Positions 45,949-55,850 of a DNA stretch of 60,000 bases are shown one piece after another (the stretch's first letter is position 1; every line of letters begins with the position of its first letter). The position numbers were made by a program, and so were the translations under genes. A model generated the notes under the pieces. The model was given only the letters and a program-made list of their open reading frames with translations, made no database searches and had not been told where the DNA came from. This stretch comes from Apostichopus japonicus (Eukaryota; Echinodermata; Holothuroidea; Aspidochirotida; Stichopodidae), in contig NC_092563.1 of assembly GCF_037975245.1 (NCBI RefSeq), positions 16,979,594 to 17,039,593 on the forward strand. The letters run 5' to 3'.

Positions 45949-46316
45949 TTAAAGGGTGTGAACACTTGCGCAAATAGAAACGTCTAATGCCGGTAAACTG
46001 ACCTAGTTTCGAATGAGGTGTAACAGAAGTGTTAGACACCACCATCGATCCCAGAAAATACGCACACAGCTGCTACCTTCGGTAATTAGACACTAGTGTA
46101 CAGTCAGTACATACAGCTACGGTCAATACCCACAGCACAGTGTACACACGATACAGCGATGGACATCTCAGGTCCAGCTAAAGATAACAAGGTATCACCT
46201 TTTTATTACTGTCTGCATTTTGTAGCGACAAGCAGAAAACTTCACTTGCAAGCAACGGAAAGTTAACTTTTTCAGAGCGCGGCACGCGGTTTTGGGCGAG
46301 TCTTCAATGCCTTTAA
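45949..46316 (-). mobile_element. TTAA-flanked MITE, family 1, copy 2 (reverse)
   Basis: 368 bp, the reverse complement of 30911-31283 along its full length with moderate divergence. TTAA is kept at both ends. The two copies lie about 15 kb apart in opposite orientation. Confidence 0.87.
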
Positions 46317-46899
46317 TCAACTCATAGTGGGGGGGGGGGGTGGATCCCCAATGTTCGGTGCCCTATACTCCCAATGAAATTGACTATGTCCAAGAAAACT
46401 CCTTAAGTTAGGAAGATACACAATTTTTTACTTCTACTGACAGTACTGTTTGTATACGCTATGAATGTCACCATGAAAGTCACGCCGTGAATGTCAGACA
46501 GTATTAACTATATTTGTGCTGCTGAAAATGAAATAAAATATCTTTGGGAGACTGTGGTCGTCTTGACAGCAGGTGTGAAACTTCAAATAATTATATTTTA
46601 AGCAAGGTTGACCATTAAAATTGAAAAAAAAACAAGCAGTAGAGTGAACGCAAACAAAAGCAAAATATTCAACAAACCGTTCAACCAAGCAACAGAGAGT
46701 ATCCACAACAAACAATTACAACAATATAGTGAGACAAATCCTTTTACTCCATATAGCTAGTCCAAAGCTGTCAACACGACCCGACTGATCCTTGCGTGAC
46801 AGTTGCCCTGAAGGTGTATCACCGTTTATATTATCCTCAATTGACATTTGATGCCAGTTTACTGCACTCTACAAATAATAGACACAATCGGCGACTGGC

Positions 46900-46909
46900 G
46901 TCACGTGAC
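46900..46909. promoter_or_regulatory. GTCACGTGAC palindrome upstream of the YqaJ gene
   Basis: A perfect 10-bp palindrome with a CACGTG E-box core, 52-61 bp before the ATG at 46961. This is the preferred site shape for USF/MITF-TFEB type bHLH-ZIP factors. Its role as a promoter element is inferred from position only. Confidence 0.4.
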
Positions 46910-46960
46910 CTCTAGTGGGTATACAACGTAAACAAACCAAGTGCCGTGTATGGCAACAAC

Positions 46961-47503
46961 ATGGCGTCAGCAGAGTGCCACTGTTGTAAGGGTCATGATT
47001 CTTGTTGCATTTGTTGGTTACATCACGATTTCAACTATTCTAAATCCATCGGAAGTGTGTCCAGTGTCAACGGCCAAACTTTGTCGGAATGGTTTGGCAA
47101 AGCTCCTAAAAACAGTGGCACAAAATCCACCAGATGGCAAAGTGTATATGATCCATCAATGGAGGAGTGCTTTGGACTGTTGGAGATAAAGTGTCCACTT
47201 GTTCAGAAAGAACTTTTTCTCGAAGAAGCTGTATCCTCTAAAGGTTTCTAGTTAAAGAAAGGACACACTAACATGTATTCCCTCATGAAAAATCATCCTC
47301 ATGGGTGTTACGATCAGGTCCAAGCCTTACAATTAGCAATCTTAGGGTTATCATGTTGTATATTTGTTGTATATTTAAGTGATTCACATGAGATGGCAGT
47401 AATAAGGATACTGTTTGATGAAGAATATTGGAATAGTTTGTTAAGTAAATTGAACAATTTTTATGTTAAGTCTCTTCCATTTATCAGATCTCTGTCAACA
47501 TAG
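46961..47503 (+). pseudogene. YqaJ-type (RecB-like) nuclease domain gene with one in-frame TAG
   Basis: One frame runs 46961-47503 (180 codons plus stop) and is broken only by TAG at 47249-47251. Residues 1-20 are Cys/His-rich (ECHCCKGHDSCCICWLHH). Before the stop lies VYDPSMEECFGLLEIKCP, the YqaJ ExK motif region. After it come LKKGHTN, CYDQVQALQLAILGLSCC, then RILFDEEYWNSLLSKLNNFY, which match the C-terminal half of the YqaJ exonuclease fold. Animal genomes carry many such proteins, probably derived from viral or transposon recombination nucleases. The upstream Asp usually found in a TPDG-like motif is not evident, so activity is doubtful. It could be a recent pseudogene, a sequencing error or a readthrough site. 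A second ATG frame from 46950 overlaps the start. Confidence 0.75.
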
Positions 47504-47549
47504 AAAAGAAAGTGGAAAACTACGGAGAGCCAAACGTTCCATAAATGTC

Positions 47550-47880
47550 GAAAAAGAAAGTGAAGTGTCAAAGTTAATATATATATGTCCAATTCGATAT
47601 CAATATGTTAAAATTCCATGAACATGTCGAAACAAAATACAATATGTCATAGCGTCTATCAACATGTCAAATTCAACATCAGCATGTCGAAAACTTGTAA
47701 CAGCATGCCATTACTACATTGGTCATGTCAACATTGCTTGCTAGATACAATATTGACGTCGTGCTATAATTTTGGAACATCGGCGCGCGCCAACGTTTCG
47801 TTAATGCCCAAAACTGTATCAATATGTCGAGATTTATATGAGAATGTCCAAAACTTGTGTCAGCATGTTGAGAGAAGGAA
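47550..47880 (+). repeat. Degenerate ~21-bp repeat with ATGTC words
   Basis: About 14 diverged units spaced 19-23 bp, each ending in ATGTCGAAA, ATGTCAAA or a similar word, directly after the YqaJ frame. Confidence 0.7.
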
Positions 47881-47934
47881 ATAAAATATTCAAGCCAAAG
47901 GGATCACGTTGATGCCTTAGTGCAATTTTTAGGC

Positions 47935-48290
47935 CCTTTGTCTATTTTCACATGATTAATTACTGTGTGGGCAACTGGGCCTTTGAGGTTGCTACATGGG
48001 CCCGTTACAGTTAAAAAATGAATTCGTTGGTATTTTTTAATACCGCAATGTCCAATAGAGCCAACACCTCTAAAAGAGTTATCCTGCTTTTTTTAACATA
48101 ATCAAATCATGTGTGGGCCATGGGCCCTTTATGGCTGTTGTGTGGGGCCCGGTACAGATAAAAGTCGTCGATGGTATTTTTTGGTTTATCCAATGTATAA
48201 AGGGTCCAATGCAACTACAGGAATTATCCTTGTGTCTTTGCACATGAATAAATCACTTGGGCCATGGGCCCTTGAGGTTGTCTGGGCCAT
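47935..48290 (+). repeat. ~147-bp tandem repeat, two and a half units
   Basis: GTGTGGGC.ACTGGGCC-type starts lie at about 47963, 48110 and 48258. Each is followed by GGTTG or GCTGTTG, GGGCCCG.TACAG and GGTATTTTTT. The 123-codon ORF across 48109-48480 is mostly this repeat. Confidence 0.8.
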
Positions 48291-48299
48291 GGTAGAGGA

Positions 48300-49500
48300 T
48301 AAATTTGCAGTTTTTGCCAAAACTGACCCATTTATTCATAAATGTCAAGATAAAACTCAAGATGACAAACAAAGATTTGATTTGACTGCTTTGAAATCAC
48401 GTATCACTGGCAAGATGCGTCGAGCACCCTCTTATGACACTTATTTTGCTCAGTTTGCAACTTCAGCGGAGGAACAATAGAAAACCGAAAAACCTTTAGG
48501 GACAACAAAAGGTTTGATAACCTTTGTTCGTCGTAAAAGTTGTTCGGTCTTACTTTTCTTTGAGGTGAAAAAACTTTTTGTCGCAAAAGCAATAAATGTG
48601 TATCTTTTCTGGTAGTTCGCGACACGCTGATTACGAATCTGAAGTTTATTTTGGAATTGGGTGTTGTGTGGGGACGTGGGGGGCAAAAACCTGATTTGCA
48701 GTTTTTGCCAAAACTGACAAAAAAATCGATCCAAAATCGATTTCGCCCAAATGACGTAAGAGGGGTTAACCGATGCTCAGGAGCCCAAATTTGCAACTCC
48801 CAGGTCCATATCTGCTTCCGTTCGGGAGATACGTGGTCCCCAAGGAATCTGCCTAGCCCTCCAAAAGATTTTATCGATAAGATCCAAAGTACTAGTTTTT
48901 ATTTATTTCGAACGGGAAAACTGATAAAGTAAGGAGACTTACTATGTTAAACCCCATTAAAAAGGGGGGGGGGGGGTTAAAAATAATATATGTTCACAGC
49001 TTTGTTGGTGCTCTCCAAACCTCTTGAGTCAAGCGTTATTGTAATAATGCCAACACGGGGTATTGGAAGCTCTTTTTTTTTTCATTCCTCTCTGTCGCCG
49101 TCCGGTGAAGAGTTGCTTTTCAACTAATTTTCATGACCAGGATATTTCCTGTATTTAAAAATACCTTCATTGGACAAATTTGTATGGTTTTGAGTAAACT
49201 TAGCTACCTTTGAAAAAAAACTTCCGGAAGACTTGGGTGAGCAAATCCCCAATAATTTTTATTAGAATTGATAATACCATTGTTTATGACAAAAAGCTTT
49301 TACGACGCTGGTTTACTGTTTGTTAGGGATATGTTTTTGCCAGATGGGAAGCAATTGTCCAAATAATGCTTTTCTGACCAAAGTCTTTTACATTGTTAAG
49401 CTATTGTATGCTTTGTAGAAGACTTCCTTTCACATTGTATATTTGCACGTGAAAAAAAAAAATAATAAATCAAATCAAATAACTAATAATTATTTCTAAA
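48300..49500. other. Intergenic, low-complexity and repeat-like
   Basis: The direct repeat TTGCAGTTTTTGCCAAAACT is at 48304 and 48698; the word is itself a small palindrome. A poly-G run lies at 48964-48977. The A-rich AATAAATCAAATCAAAT string near 49465 resembles the 3' tail of a retroelement. Confidence 0.45.
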
Positions 49501-49850
49501 CAGTTACAGTGGTTAGTGCTATGTACTTAGAAAGTAAGACAAACTCTCTGTCTAGAATTCAACTCCCAGAGGATGTATTGATTTGGTATTTCTTTTCCTC
49601 ATTTTGCAGTTAAAATATAAGAAAAGCCTATCATTTCTCAATTAACAGTTACTGTGGCGCAGTTGTCATGTTGTATAATTTTGCATATTTATTATTGTTT
49701 TGTACAAAGAAATTGTCAATAAACTGAAAAAATGAGACATATACTCCTTGTCTTGAGTTCAAACACCAGAGGATGCATTTGATTTTCTATTTATTTGCCT
49801 CCTAATGTTGTGAAGATTAAATATTAGAAACGACCACTAATTCTCAACAG
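49500..49850 (+). repeat. Two degenerate leading units of the tRNA-like array
   Basis: Units beginning near 49503 (ACAGTTACAGTGGTTAGTGC) and 49648 (CAGTTACTGTGGCGCAGTTG) keep the order box A, GACAAACTC or CTCC, box B-like TTCAA.CNCCAGA and the ATATTAGAAA-type tail, with heavy decay. Confidence 0.6.
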
Positions 49851-50730
49851 TTCTAGTGGCGCGGTTGGTAGTGCTCTGGACTGGAGAGACACAGACAAAC
49901 TCCATGTCTCCGGTTCGATCCCCAGACAGAGCATTTTGATTTTCTGTTCTTTTTCTTCTTCCATTCTGAACTTTGAAGTTTAAATATTAGAAACGACCAC
50001 TAATTCTCAACAGTTCTAGTGGCGCGGTTGGTAGTGCTCTGGACTGGAGAGACACAGACAAACTCCATGTCTCCGGTTCGATCCCCAGACAGAGCATTTT
50101 GATTTTCTGTTCTTTTTCTTCTTCCATTCTGGACTTTGAAGTTTAAATATTAGAAACGAGCATAATTCTCAACAGTTCTAGTGGCGCAGTTGGTAGTGCT
50201 CTGGACTGGAGAGACAGACAAACTCTATGTCTCCGGTTCGAACCCCAGACAGAGCATTTAATATTTTTGCTCTTTTACTGATTCCATTCTGGACTTTGAA
50301 GTTTAAATATTAGAAACGAGCATTAATTCTCAACAGTTCTAGTAGCGCAGTTGGTAGTGCTCTGGACTGGAGAGAGACAGACAACTCTATGTCTCCGGTT
50401 CGATCCCCAGTCAGAGCATTGTGATTTTTTTGCTCTTTTACTGATTCCTTTCTGGACTTTGAAGTTTAAATATTAGAAACGAGCATTAATTCTCAACAGT
50501 TCTAGTGGCGCAGTTGGTAGTGCTCTGGACTGGAGAGACAGACAAACTCCATGTCTCCGGTTCGAACCTCAGACAGAGCATTATATATTTTTGCTCCTTT
50601 ACTGATTCCATTCTGGACTTTGAAGTTTAAATATTAGAAACGAGCATTAATTCTCAACAGTTCTAGTGGCGCAGTTGGTAGTGCTCTGGACTGGAGAGAG
50701 ACAGACAAACTCCAAGTCTCCGGTTCGATT
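49851..50730 (+). repeat. Tandem array of six tRNA-like units (~162 bp each)
   Basis: Units start TTCTAGTGGCGC at 49851, 50014, 50176, 50337, 50500 and 50661. Each has box A TGGCGCAGTTGGTAG, a GCTCTGGACTGGAGAG block, box B GGTTCGATCCC or GGTTCGAACCC, then a pyrimidine-rich spacer ending AAATATTAGAAACGAGC. The D arm can pair (GCGC..GTGC), but the T and anticodon stems are imperfect. The units are more like tRNA-derived elements than functional tRNAs. Confidence 0.88.
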
Positions 50731-50839
50731 CCCAGACAAGCTCAATGTCTGCTGTTCATGTCCAGGCAGAGCCTTTTACTTTTCTACTCTCTGGAGGGAG
50801 TGGAAGTATAAATATAAGAAACAAAGTTTTTCCAGAGGG

Positions 50840-50915
50840 AACCGAAATGGTGCAATTGGTAGTTCCATCGTTCAGTAAGCGATTGGTTTGGATTGCATCG
50901 GTTCAAGTCCCAGGT
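50840..50915 (+). repeat. Diverged tRNA-like unit
   Basis: AATGGTGCAATTGGTAGTTCC resembles box A and GGTTCAAGTCCC box B, about 45 bp apart. It sits between the tRNA-like array and the 48-bp minisatellite. Confidence 0.5.
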
Positions 50916-50937
50916 GAGTATTCGCAAAAGGAGTTCT

Positions 50938-51400
50938 GACAAGTGGATAAGGTGAATCCCGAAGGCGGGCGGTCCCCCTCCTCCTGACAGGTGGATAAGG
51001 TGAATCCCGAAGGCGGGCGGTCCCCCTCCTCCTGACAGGTGGATAAGGTGAATCCCGAAGGCGGGCGGTCCCCCTCCTCCTGACAGGTGGATAAGGTGAA
51101 TCCCGAAGGCGGGCGGTCCCCCTCCTCCTGACAGGTGGATAAGGTGAATCCCGAAGGCGGGCGGTCCCCCTCCTCCTGACAGGTGGATAAGGTGAATCCC
51201 GAAGGCGGGCGGTCCCCCTCCTCCTGACAGGTGGATAAGGTGAATCCCGAAGGCGGGCGGTCCCCCTCCTCCTGACAGGTGGATAAGGTGAATCCCGAAG
51301 GCGGGCGGTCCCCCTCCTCCTGACAGGTGGATAAGGTGAATCCCGAAGGCGGGCGGTCCCCCTCCTCCTGACAGGTGGATAAGGTGAGTGCCGAAGGGGA
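50938..51400 (+). repeat. Homogeneous 48-bp minisatellite, nine units
   Basis: Exact 48-bp spacing from 50938 to 51369, with a partial tenth unit. Units 2-9 look identical (GACAGGTGGATAAGGTGAAT..). The unit length is a multiple of three and lacks stops on the minus strand, so three overlapping minus-strand ORFs (259, 199 and 183 codons) of 16-residue repeats arise. They are not treated as genes. Confidence 0.97.
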
Positions 51401-51603
51401 GACAGGGTAAAGGCGCGGACAAGTGGAGTTCGCCACCACCCCTCCCCCTGACAAGGTTCACGCGCGGACAAATGGAGTTCGCCGCCACCCCTCCCCCCTG
51501 ACTAGCTATTCGGGGGGTGAAGGAGTAGTGGAGAAAATCTTTTACAAAAACGACTAAGTCCAAACAGCAGGATCTTTAAATATTTGTAAAGCTTTTAATA
51601 CCA

Positions 51604-51680
51604 GAGGCCCACCTAATGGTCTAGTGGTAAAAACTTTTGCTTTTGCATCTCAAGGTCCCTGGCTCAAACTCAACCTCTGC
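51604..51680 (+). repeat. tRNA-like fragment
   Basis: GGCCCACCTAATGGTCTAGT, box A TGGTCTAGTGG, and a box B-like GGCTCAAACTC about 45 bp downstream. Pairing is incomplete. Confidence 0.45.
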
Positions 51681-51699
51681 TTTTCCTTTTACAATACTC

Positions 51700-53530
51700 C
51701 AGTAAAAGGAAGAAAAAAAAGAGAGTGATGCTTGGAAATAACTTCTTTTTTTTTTTAATGACAAATCAGTTCATGGACAGGATGTTTCTTCATCCCTCCC
51801 ACCACAGTTAATACCCTTCAACTACCTGTCCAGTAACAGGTTATCCCTTATCAAATACTAATCAAAACATGCAATACATCTTTCATAAAAATTCTTAGTG
51901 ATACCTGCATCTACTATTGAGATGGTTGGGTGACAACAGACAGTTTCTATAATGTTTCTATTATTTATAATATCAGCCTGGAGGGCAGTATTTAATGATG
52001 CTAAGCAGTCACATGTACATATGGGATATGCCCTATGGCAATTTACTTCACACCAGGTGGCTATCCAATTCACACCGGTACATTCTTTTTGGACATTTTG
52101 TTTTTTCAAACATTTGGAAGACCATTTTCACATCGAGGGGAAAAAGAAGGGATTTCTCCTAGATAAAAATAATAACCCCATCTTAGCCAGACAGGGCTTG
52201 AATCCATAGGTTTGCTTGACAATAAGTTCCCAATAAAAAGGAGGTGGCCTTCCATGGCTGATTGATGATTCAGTTTACAATAATACCATGGCAGCCCTGC
52301 TACCATCAATATCATTTTCTTTAACTTTCATTAATTAACTAAATCTGATTTTGAATTAGTTTTAGATAACTTTTAACTTTTACATTTTTGCCCTCCAGTT
52401 TGAAAAAGGAAACGATACTACCATAGCACAAACAACATAAATGAGGAAAGGTTGCTCCCGTTCATTGCCGTCTCAATCAACCCCCCCCCCCCCCCCCGTT
52501 CCGACTACCACACCCCAAATTATATACACGAAGAGTTCATTATTGAAAGTTTCTTTAAATAAAGCCTTATCAGTAAACCTGTGCTACTGCAAACTGAAAA
52601 TTCAATTCAAAGATACTCCCTCTTCACTTTCATTTCTCCTTCTCGATCCTTCGCCTCACCCCCCCCCCCCAACCCTGGTCCTTCCAACTACCATCCATAA
52701 CTCCTGCCAATATCAAATTCAGTCACCTTAACATCCCATAAAGTGTCAGTCGGTAAGCACCACAATGTTTGTAGACCAAGAAATCATCAACCGAAACCCA
52801 TTTTTAAAACTTTAAAGCCCCATCAAATAAAGATACTGTTTTTTTCTTCTTTTTCTCTAAACGAGATTAACACACAAACACCAAATCCAAAGTATAAAGA
52901 ATTCCAATTCCCATTTTGAATATTCTTCAATTTTTTTTGCCAAGCCATGTTAAAAAAGTGATTGTTATTCTTTTTGGCATCCCCCCATCTTTGTGTTTGC
53001 ATTGCAACAAGGTGTAGTTTTCTCTACTAAAAAAAACAAATCAAATCAAATAAAACTTAAATAAAAGATGATCACAGCACATGCAGGAGAAGAGTGAGAG
53101 CCCTCCCAAATACTACCGGCTTATGTATACAAAAGACCTCACGGACGCAGATTAAGGGTGAAGGAGTTACACCAATTTGAAGTTCCAAATAACCTGGACT
53201 AACCCATTTGACCTGACATGTGTCATTCCTGTGGTCTTATGATGGATGTTTATGAAATGTGATATAATATATCAATCTGTGGGTGCCTCACCTGAATATA
53301 CCCGGAACCATGACATGCAATACATGCAGATATAATCATGTAACTGTATAATGCCAACACATACATACTGTAACAACGAAGACCAAAGAAGAGAGTAAAA
53401 AAAGAAAATAACATGGTTGGTAAAAGATATCACTCCTATTCGCCTGCTGACATTCCCACTAGGGATCCCACTTGATCCCAGAGAGACGCTATCTTTCGAT
53501 CCTTTTTCCGACATCTTAGCAAATCTAGAG
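51700..53530. other. 3' flank or 3' UTR of SRP68, no gene recognised
   Basis: No conserved frame on either strand. Poly-C runs lie at 52481-52497 and 52661-52670, and T-rich tracts at 51745-51757 and 52930-52940. The minus-strand transcript from SRP68 should end somewhere here; no convincing signal was fixed. Confidence 0.45.
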
Positions 53531-53755
53531 TTACTTTTCACCCCCACTCCACCATCCATGCAGGAACCCACACAAACCCCCCTGCGCGGCCGATTTATTC
53601 TGTTTCAGTTTCTCGTCCAAGGAGGGAAACTCTATATGGTTCAGCACTGTCAAAGAAGAGCGGTTTGCACGGTGACAACTTTAAGTCCACCAGCGGTTGA
53701 TTGTCCTTCAGACCGAGTTGCTCCATTCCTTTGCTGATGGAAGGTTCATTGGAAT
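53531..53755 (-). CDS. SRP68: SRP68 last exon with apparent frameshift
   Basis: C-terminal exon of the 68-kDa signal recognition particle subunit, which binds SRP RNA and heterodimerises with SRP72. The minus strand reads from acceptor TTAATTTTCAG at 53756: SNEPSISKGMEQLGLKDNQP, then LKLSPCKPLFFD. In this frame it ends SAEPYRVSLLGRETETE at stop 53597-53595. After FFD the next frame instead gives VLNHIEFPSLDEKLKQNKSA and GGLCGFLHGWWSGGEK, ending at 53531. That frame closely matches the conserved vertebrate tail (remembered as LNHVAFPPLEDKL with a Gly/aromatic end). A 2-nt loss (or 1-nt gain) near 53648-53652 separates the two. It may be an assembly error, an allele or gene decay. Confidence 0.78.
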
Positions 53756-54941
53756 CTGAAAATTAACGCAAAGAGGTTCTTGGTAAGCCTTTTTTTTAAA
53801 GTATTCTTGGGTGGAGGGTATTTTCTATGGGTGAGAGTAGTCGGAGGGTGGGGGAAGTCAATTCAATTAATTGTGAGAAATGTCATTCAATTAGGAACCA
53901 CATAAGGCCTATTCTCATCTTTGTCGTAAGTTTGTCAGCTTGAGCTACCTGACAGTTCATAAGTAGGGGGGTATATTGGAGTGGAATTTGAGATTTGAAT
54001 CCCTGAATAGAGAAAGTTTACAAAAACTTGATAATTTGCAGTCATTTTTGTTGTTGCTGTCACAAACAGAAATGGATACCCACTTTCTTTTATTTGGAGA
54101 AGACAGAGACTGGTTCAATCGCAGTCTACAAGGCCAGATAAACTCTTTTTGTTTTGGCTTTCAATTTCTTTATTCTGACAAATTTCAATAGTACAAAAAA
54201 AACAGCATTTTTGATCGGGCTTTTGATACTTCCTTGTGATCCCTGGACATCATACATTCAGCTACGAGCAAAAATAACTGTTGTCTGTCCTGTCCACTAC
54301 AATAATCCTATTGTAATATTTTCAGACCCTAAGGGCTAATAGGTCTCTCCAACCCCCCCCCCCCCCAAAAAAAGGGGTGAAAAAGGGCGGTGCTGCTTCC
54401 AACTGAATGAATCTTTTCACTCATTGTTTAACCAAAGAGAAAAATTTGGGAAAGAAAACAACAGATTGTTAATATAAATGCCATATTTCTCTGAATCATT
54501 GTCTATGCTCTGATGGAAAACATTTGTTCCAGTAGCAGGGTTCAATTCCCAGGTTCAAACTGGACTCTGCAGTTTAATCTGCATTTTCCTGACGATCAGA
54601 CCCAAAAGAGAACATCGATATGTCTCTCCACCGTTATCCCAAAGAAGAAACCTTTCAGAAACTCAAGGGTACTAAAGGGATTTTTTCCTTTTATACTAAC
54701 CAGGGTCCTACACAAAATTAACAGGGTAGTAGCATGATGGTCTCTGCCGGATTCCCCCTCCCCCAACCCTATTTCTTTTCTTAATATTTTGGTATTCATC
54801 CTTTCATATATAGTCCATCTGGCATTTTGCCTTTTGAAAAACAAGAATCCATAATCCTCATCCAAAGCAGCAAAAAGTTTATTTCCAAACACACAGTAAA
54901 TTGATTATTATTATTATTATTATATTATTATAAGTACATAC
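53756..54941 (-). other. SRP68 intron
   Basis: 1186 bp between the two recognised SRP68 exons, GT-AG on the minus strand. Contains a poly-C run (54353-54366) and an ATT microsatellite (54903-54930). No further exon was seen. Confidence 0.65.
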
Positions 54942-55020
54942 CTAGAATGGAGGCCACCTGAGCAGGGTACTTCAAGCTGTTGATATCTTGCGCAAGAGTG
55001 TCCAATTCCTCTACCTCCAC
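54942..55020 (-). CDS. SRP68: SRP68 penultimate exon
   Basis: 79 nt on the minus strand, acceptor TTAATCGATAG, donor GTATGT. Encodes VEVEELDTLAQDINSLKYPA, then QVASIL plus one base. That base and the two leading bases of the next exon form an Asp codon, so the phases agree. Assigned to SRP68 through the in-phase junction with the last exon; by itself it has no strong signature. Confidence 0.65.
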
Positions 55021-55439
55021 CTATCGATTAAATGAAATCTAATCATGATGTCTTCCACATTCAGTTTTTTAGAGATTGTCACTACCCGACAAGCCCTAAA
55101 GGGTTTTTTAGTACACTTCCTTTCACAAGTTTTGTTTCTTATCTCCTTCTATGTCATATGTCATACTTATGTTAAGATAGAACAAAAATAAATAAATGAA
55201 ATGAAATAAATTAACCAGTTACCTTTTTTTTATAATTCGAGTAAAATTTTTGTTTTAGTTGTTGTCGATATCGAATCAAAAGGAGTTTAACCCCTGGTCG
55301 ACCGGGCGAGAGGTTCTACGGGGGATAATAAATTTGTTTTTATAGAATAGACATTTTTTTTTTCTTGGAAAAGTTGTCTGTTCAGTCAGGGAATTGCTGG
55401 TATATGAAGTCTTATATATCTACATTGGACAGGATAGCC

Positions 55440-55850
55440 ATAATCATACCCGAGGTCGGAGTCGAAGAGCCAATTAGGGAGGGATTTTTGAAGGAGAGGA
55501 AAAGTACTGAGGATTGTGGAGACGGAGTGGTTTCTATTGTTTGGGTAGGGAGTGGTTATGGTTTCTATTGTTTGGTAAGGGAGTGGTTGCTACTTTATGT
55601 TTTAATCAATCGGTCATTGTTGGAGTTCTTTGTTTTGTTCTGTATATAGTATACTTGAAGTCGGGGCCTACACCCATTTAGGAAAGGATTTTTTTAATGG
55701 AATGAGACTTAAAGTAGTAACAATTGTGAATACAGAAAGGGTTTGGTTTTTGAGTAGTGAGTTGTTGCGACTTTGTATTTCAGGGGGAGGTCTTCAATCA
55801 AAGGGTCATTCTCGAGGTTGTTTTTGTATAACTTGGTGTTGAATTCTTCA
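55440..55850. repeat. Diverged ~200-bp duplication in the LINE 3' region
   Basis: Segments about 55440-55640 and 55650-55850 share order and words such as GAAGTCGG, GGGATTTTT, GTAGTGAG/GGAGTGG and AATCAA.GGTCATT, suggesting an old internal duplication. Confidence 0.3.

Noticed and set aside
48109-48480. 123-codon ORF as a gene
   Set aside because: Most of it is the ~147-bp tandem repeat; the last 50 codons look protein-like but match nothing I recognise.
49851-50730. Cluster of functional tRNA genes
   Set aside because: Boxes A and B are good, but the T stem does not pair and no standard 7-nt anticodon loop can be placed. Annotated as tRNA-like.
50784-51563. Minus-strand 259-, 199- and 183-codon ORFs with 16-residue repeats
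   Set aside because: All three come from the 48-bp minisatellite, whose length is a multiple of three and whose unit lacks minus-strand stops. No promoter, splice or domain evidence.
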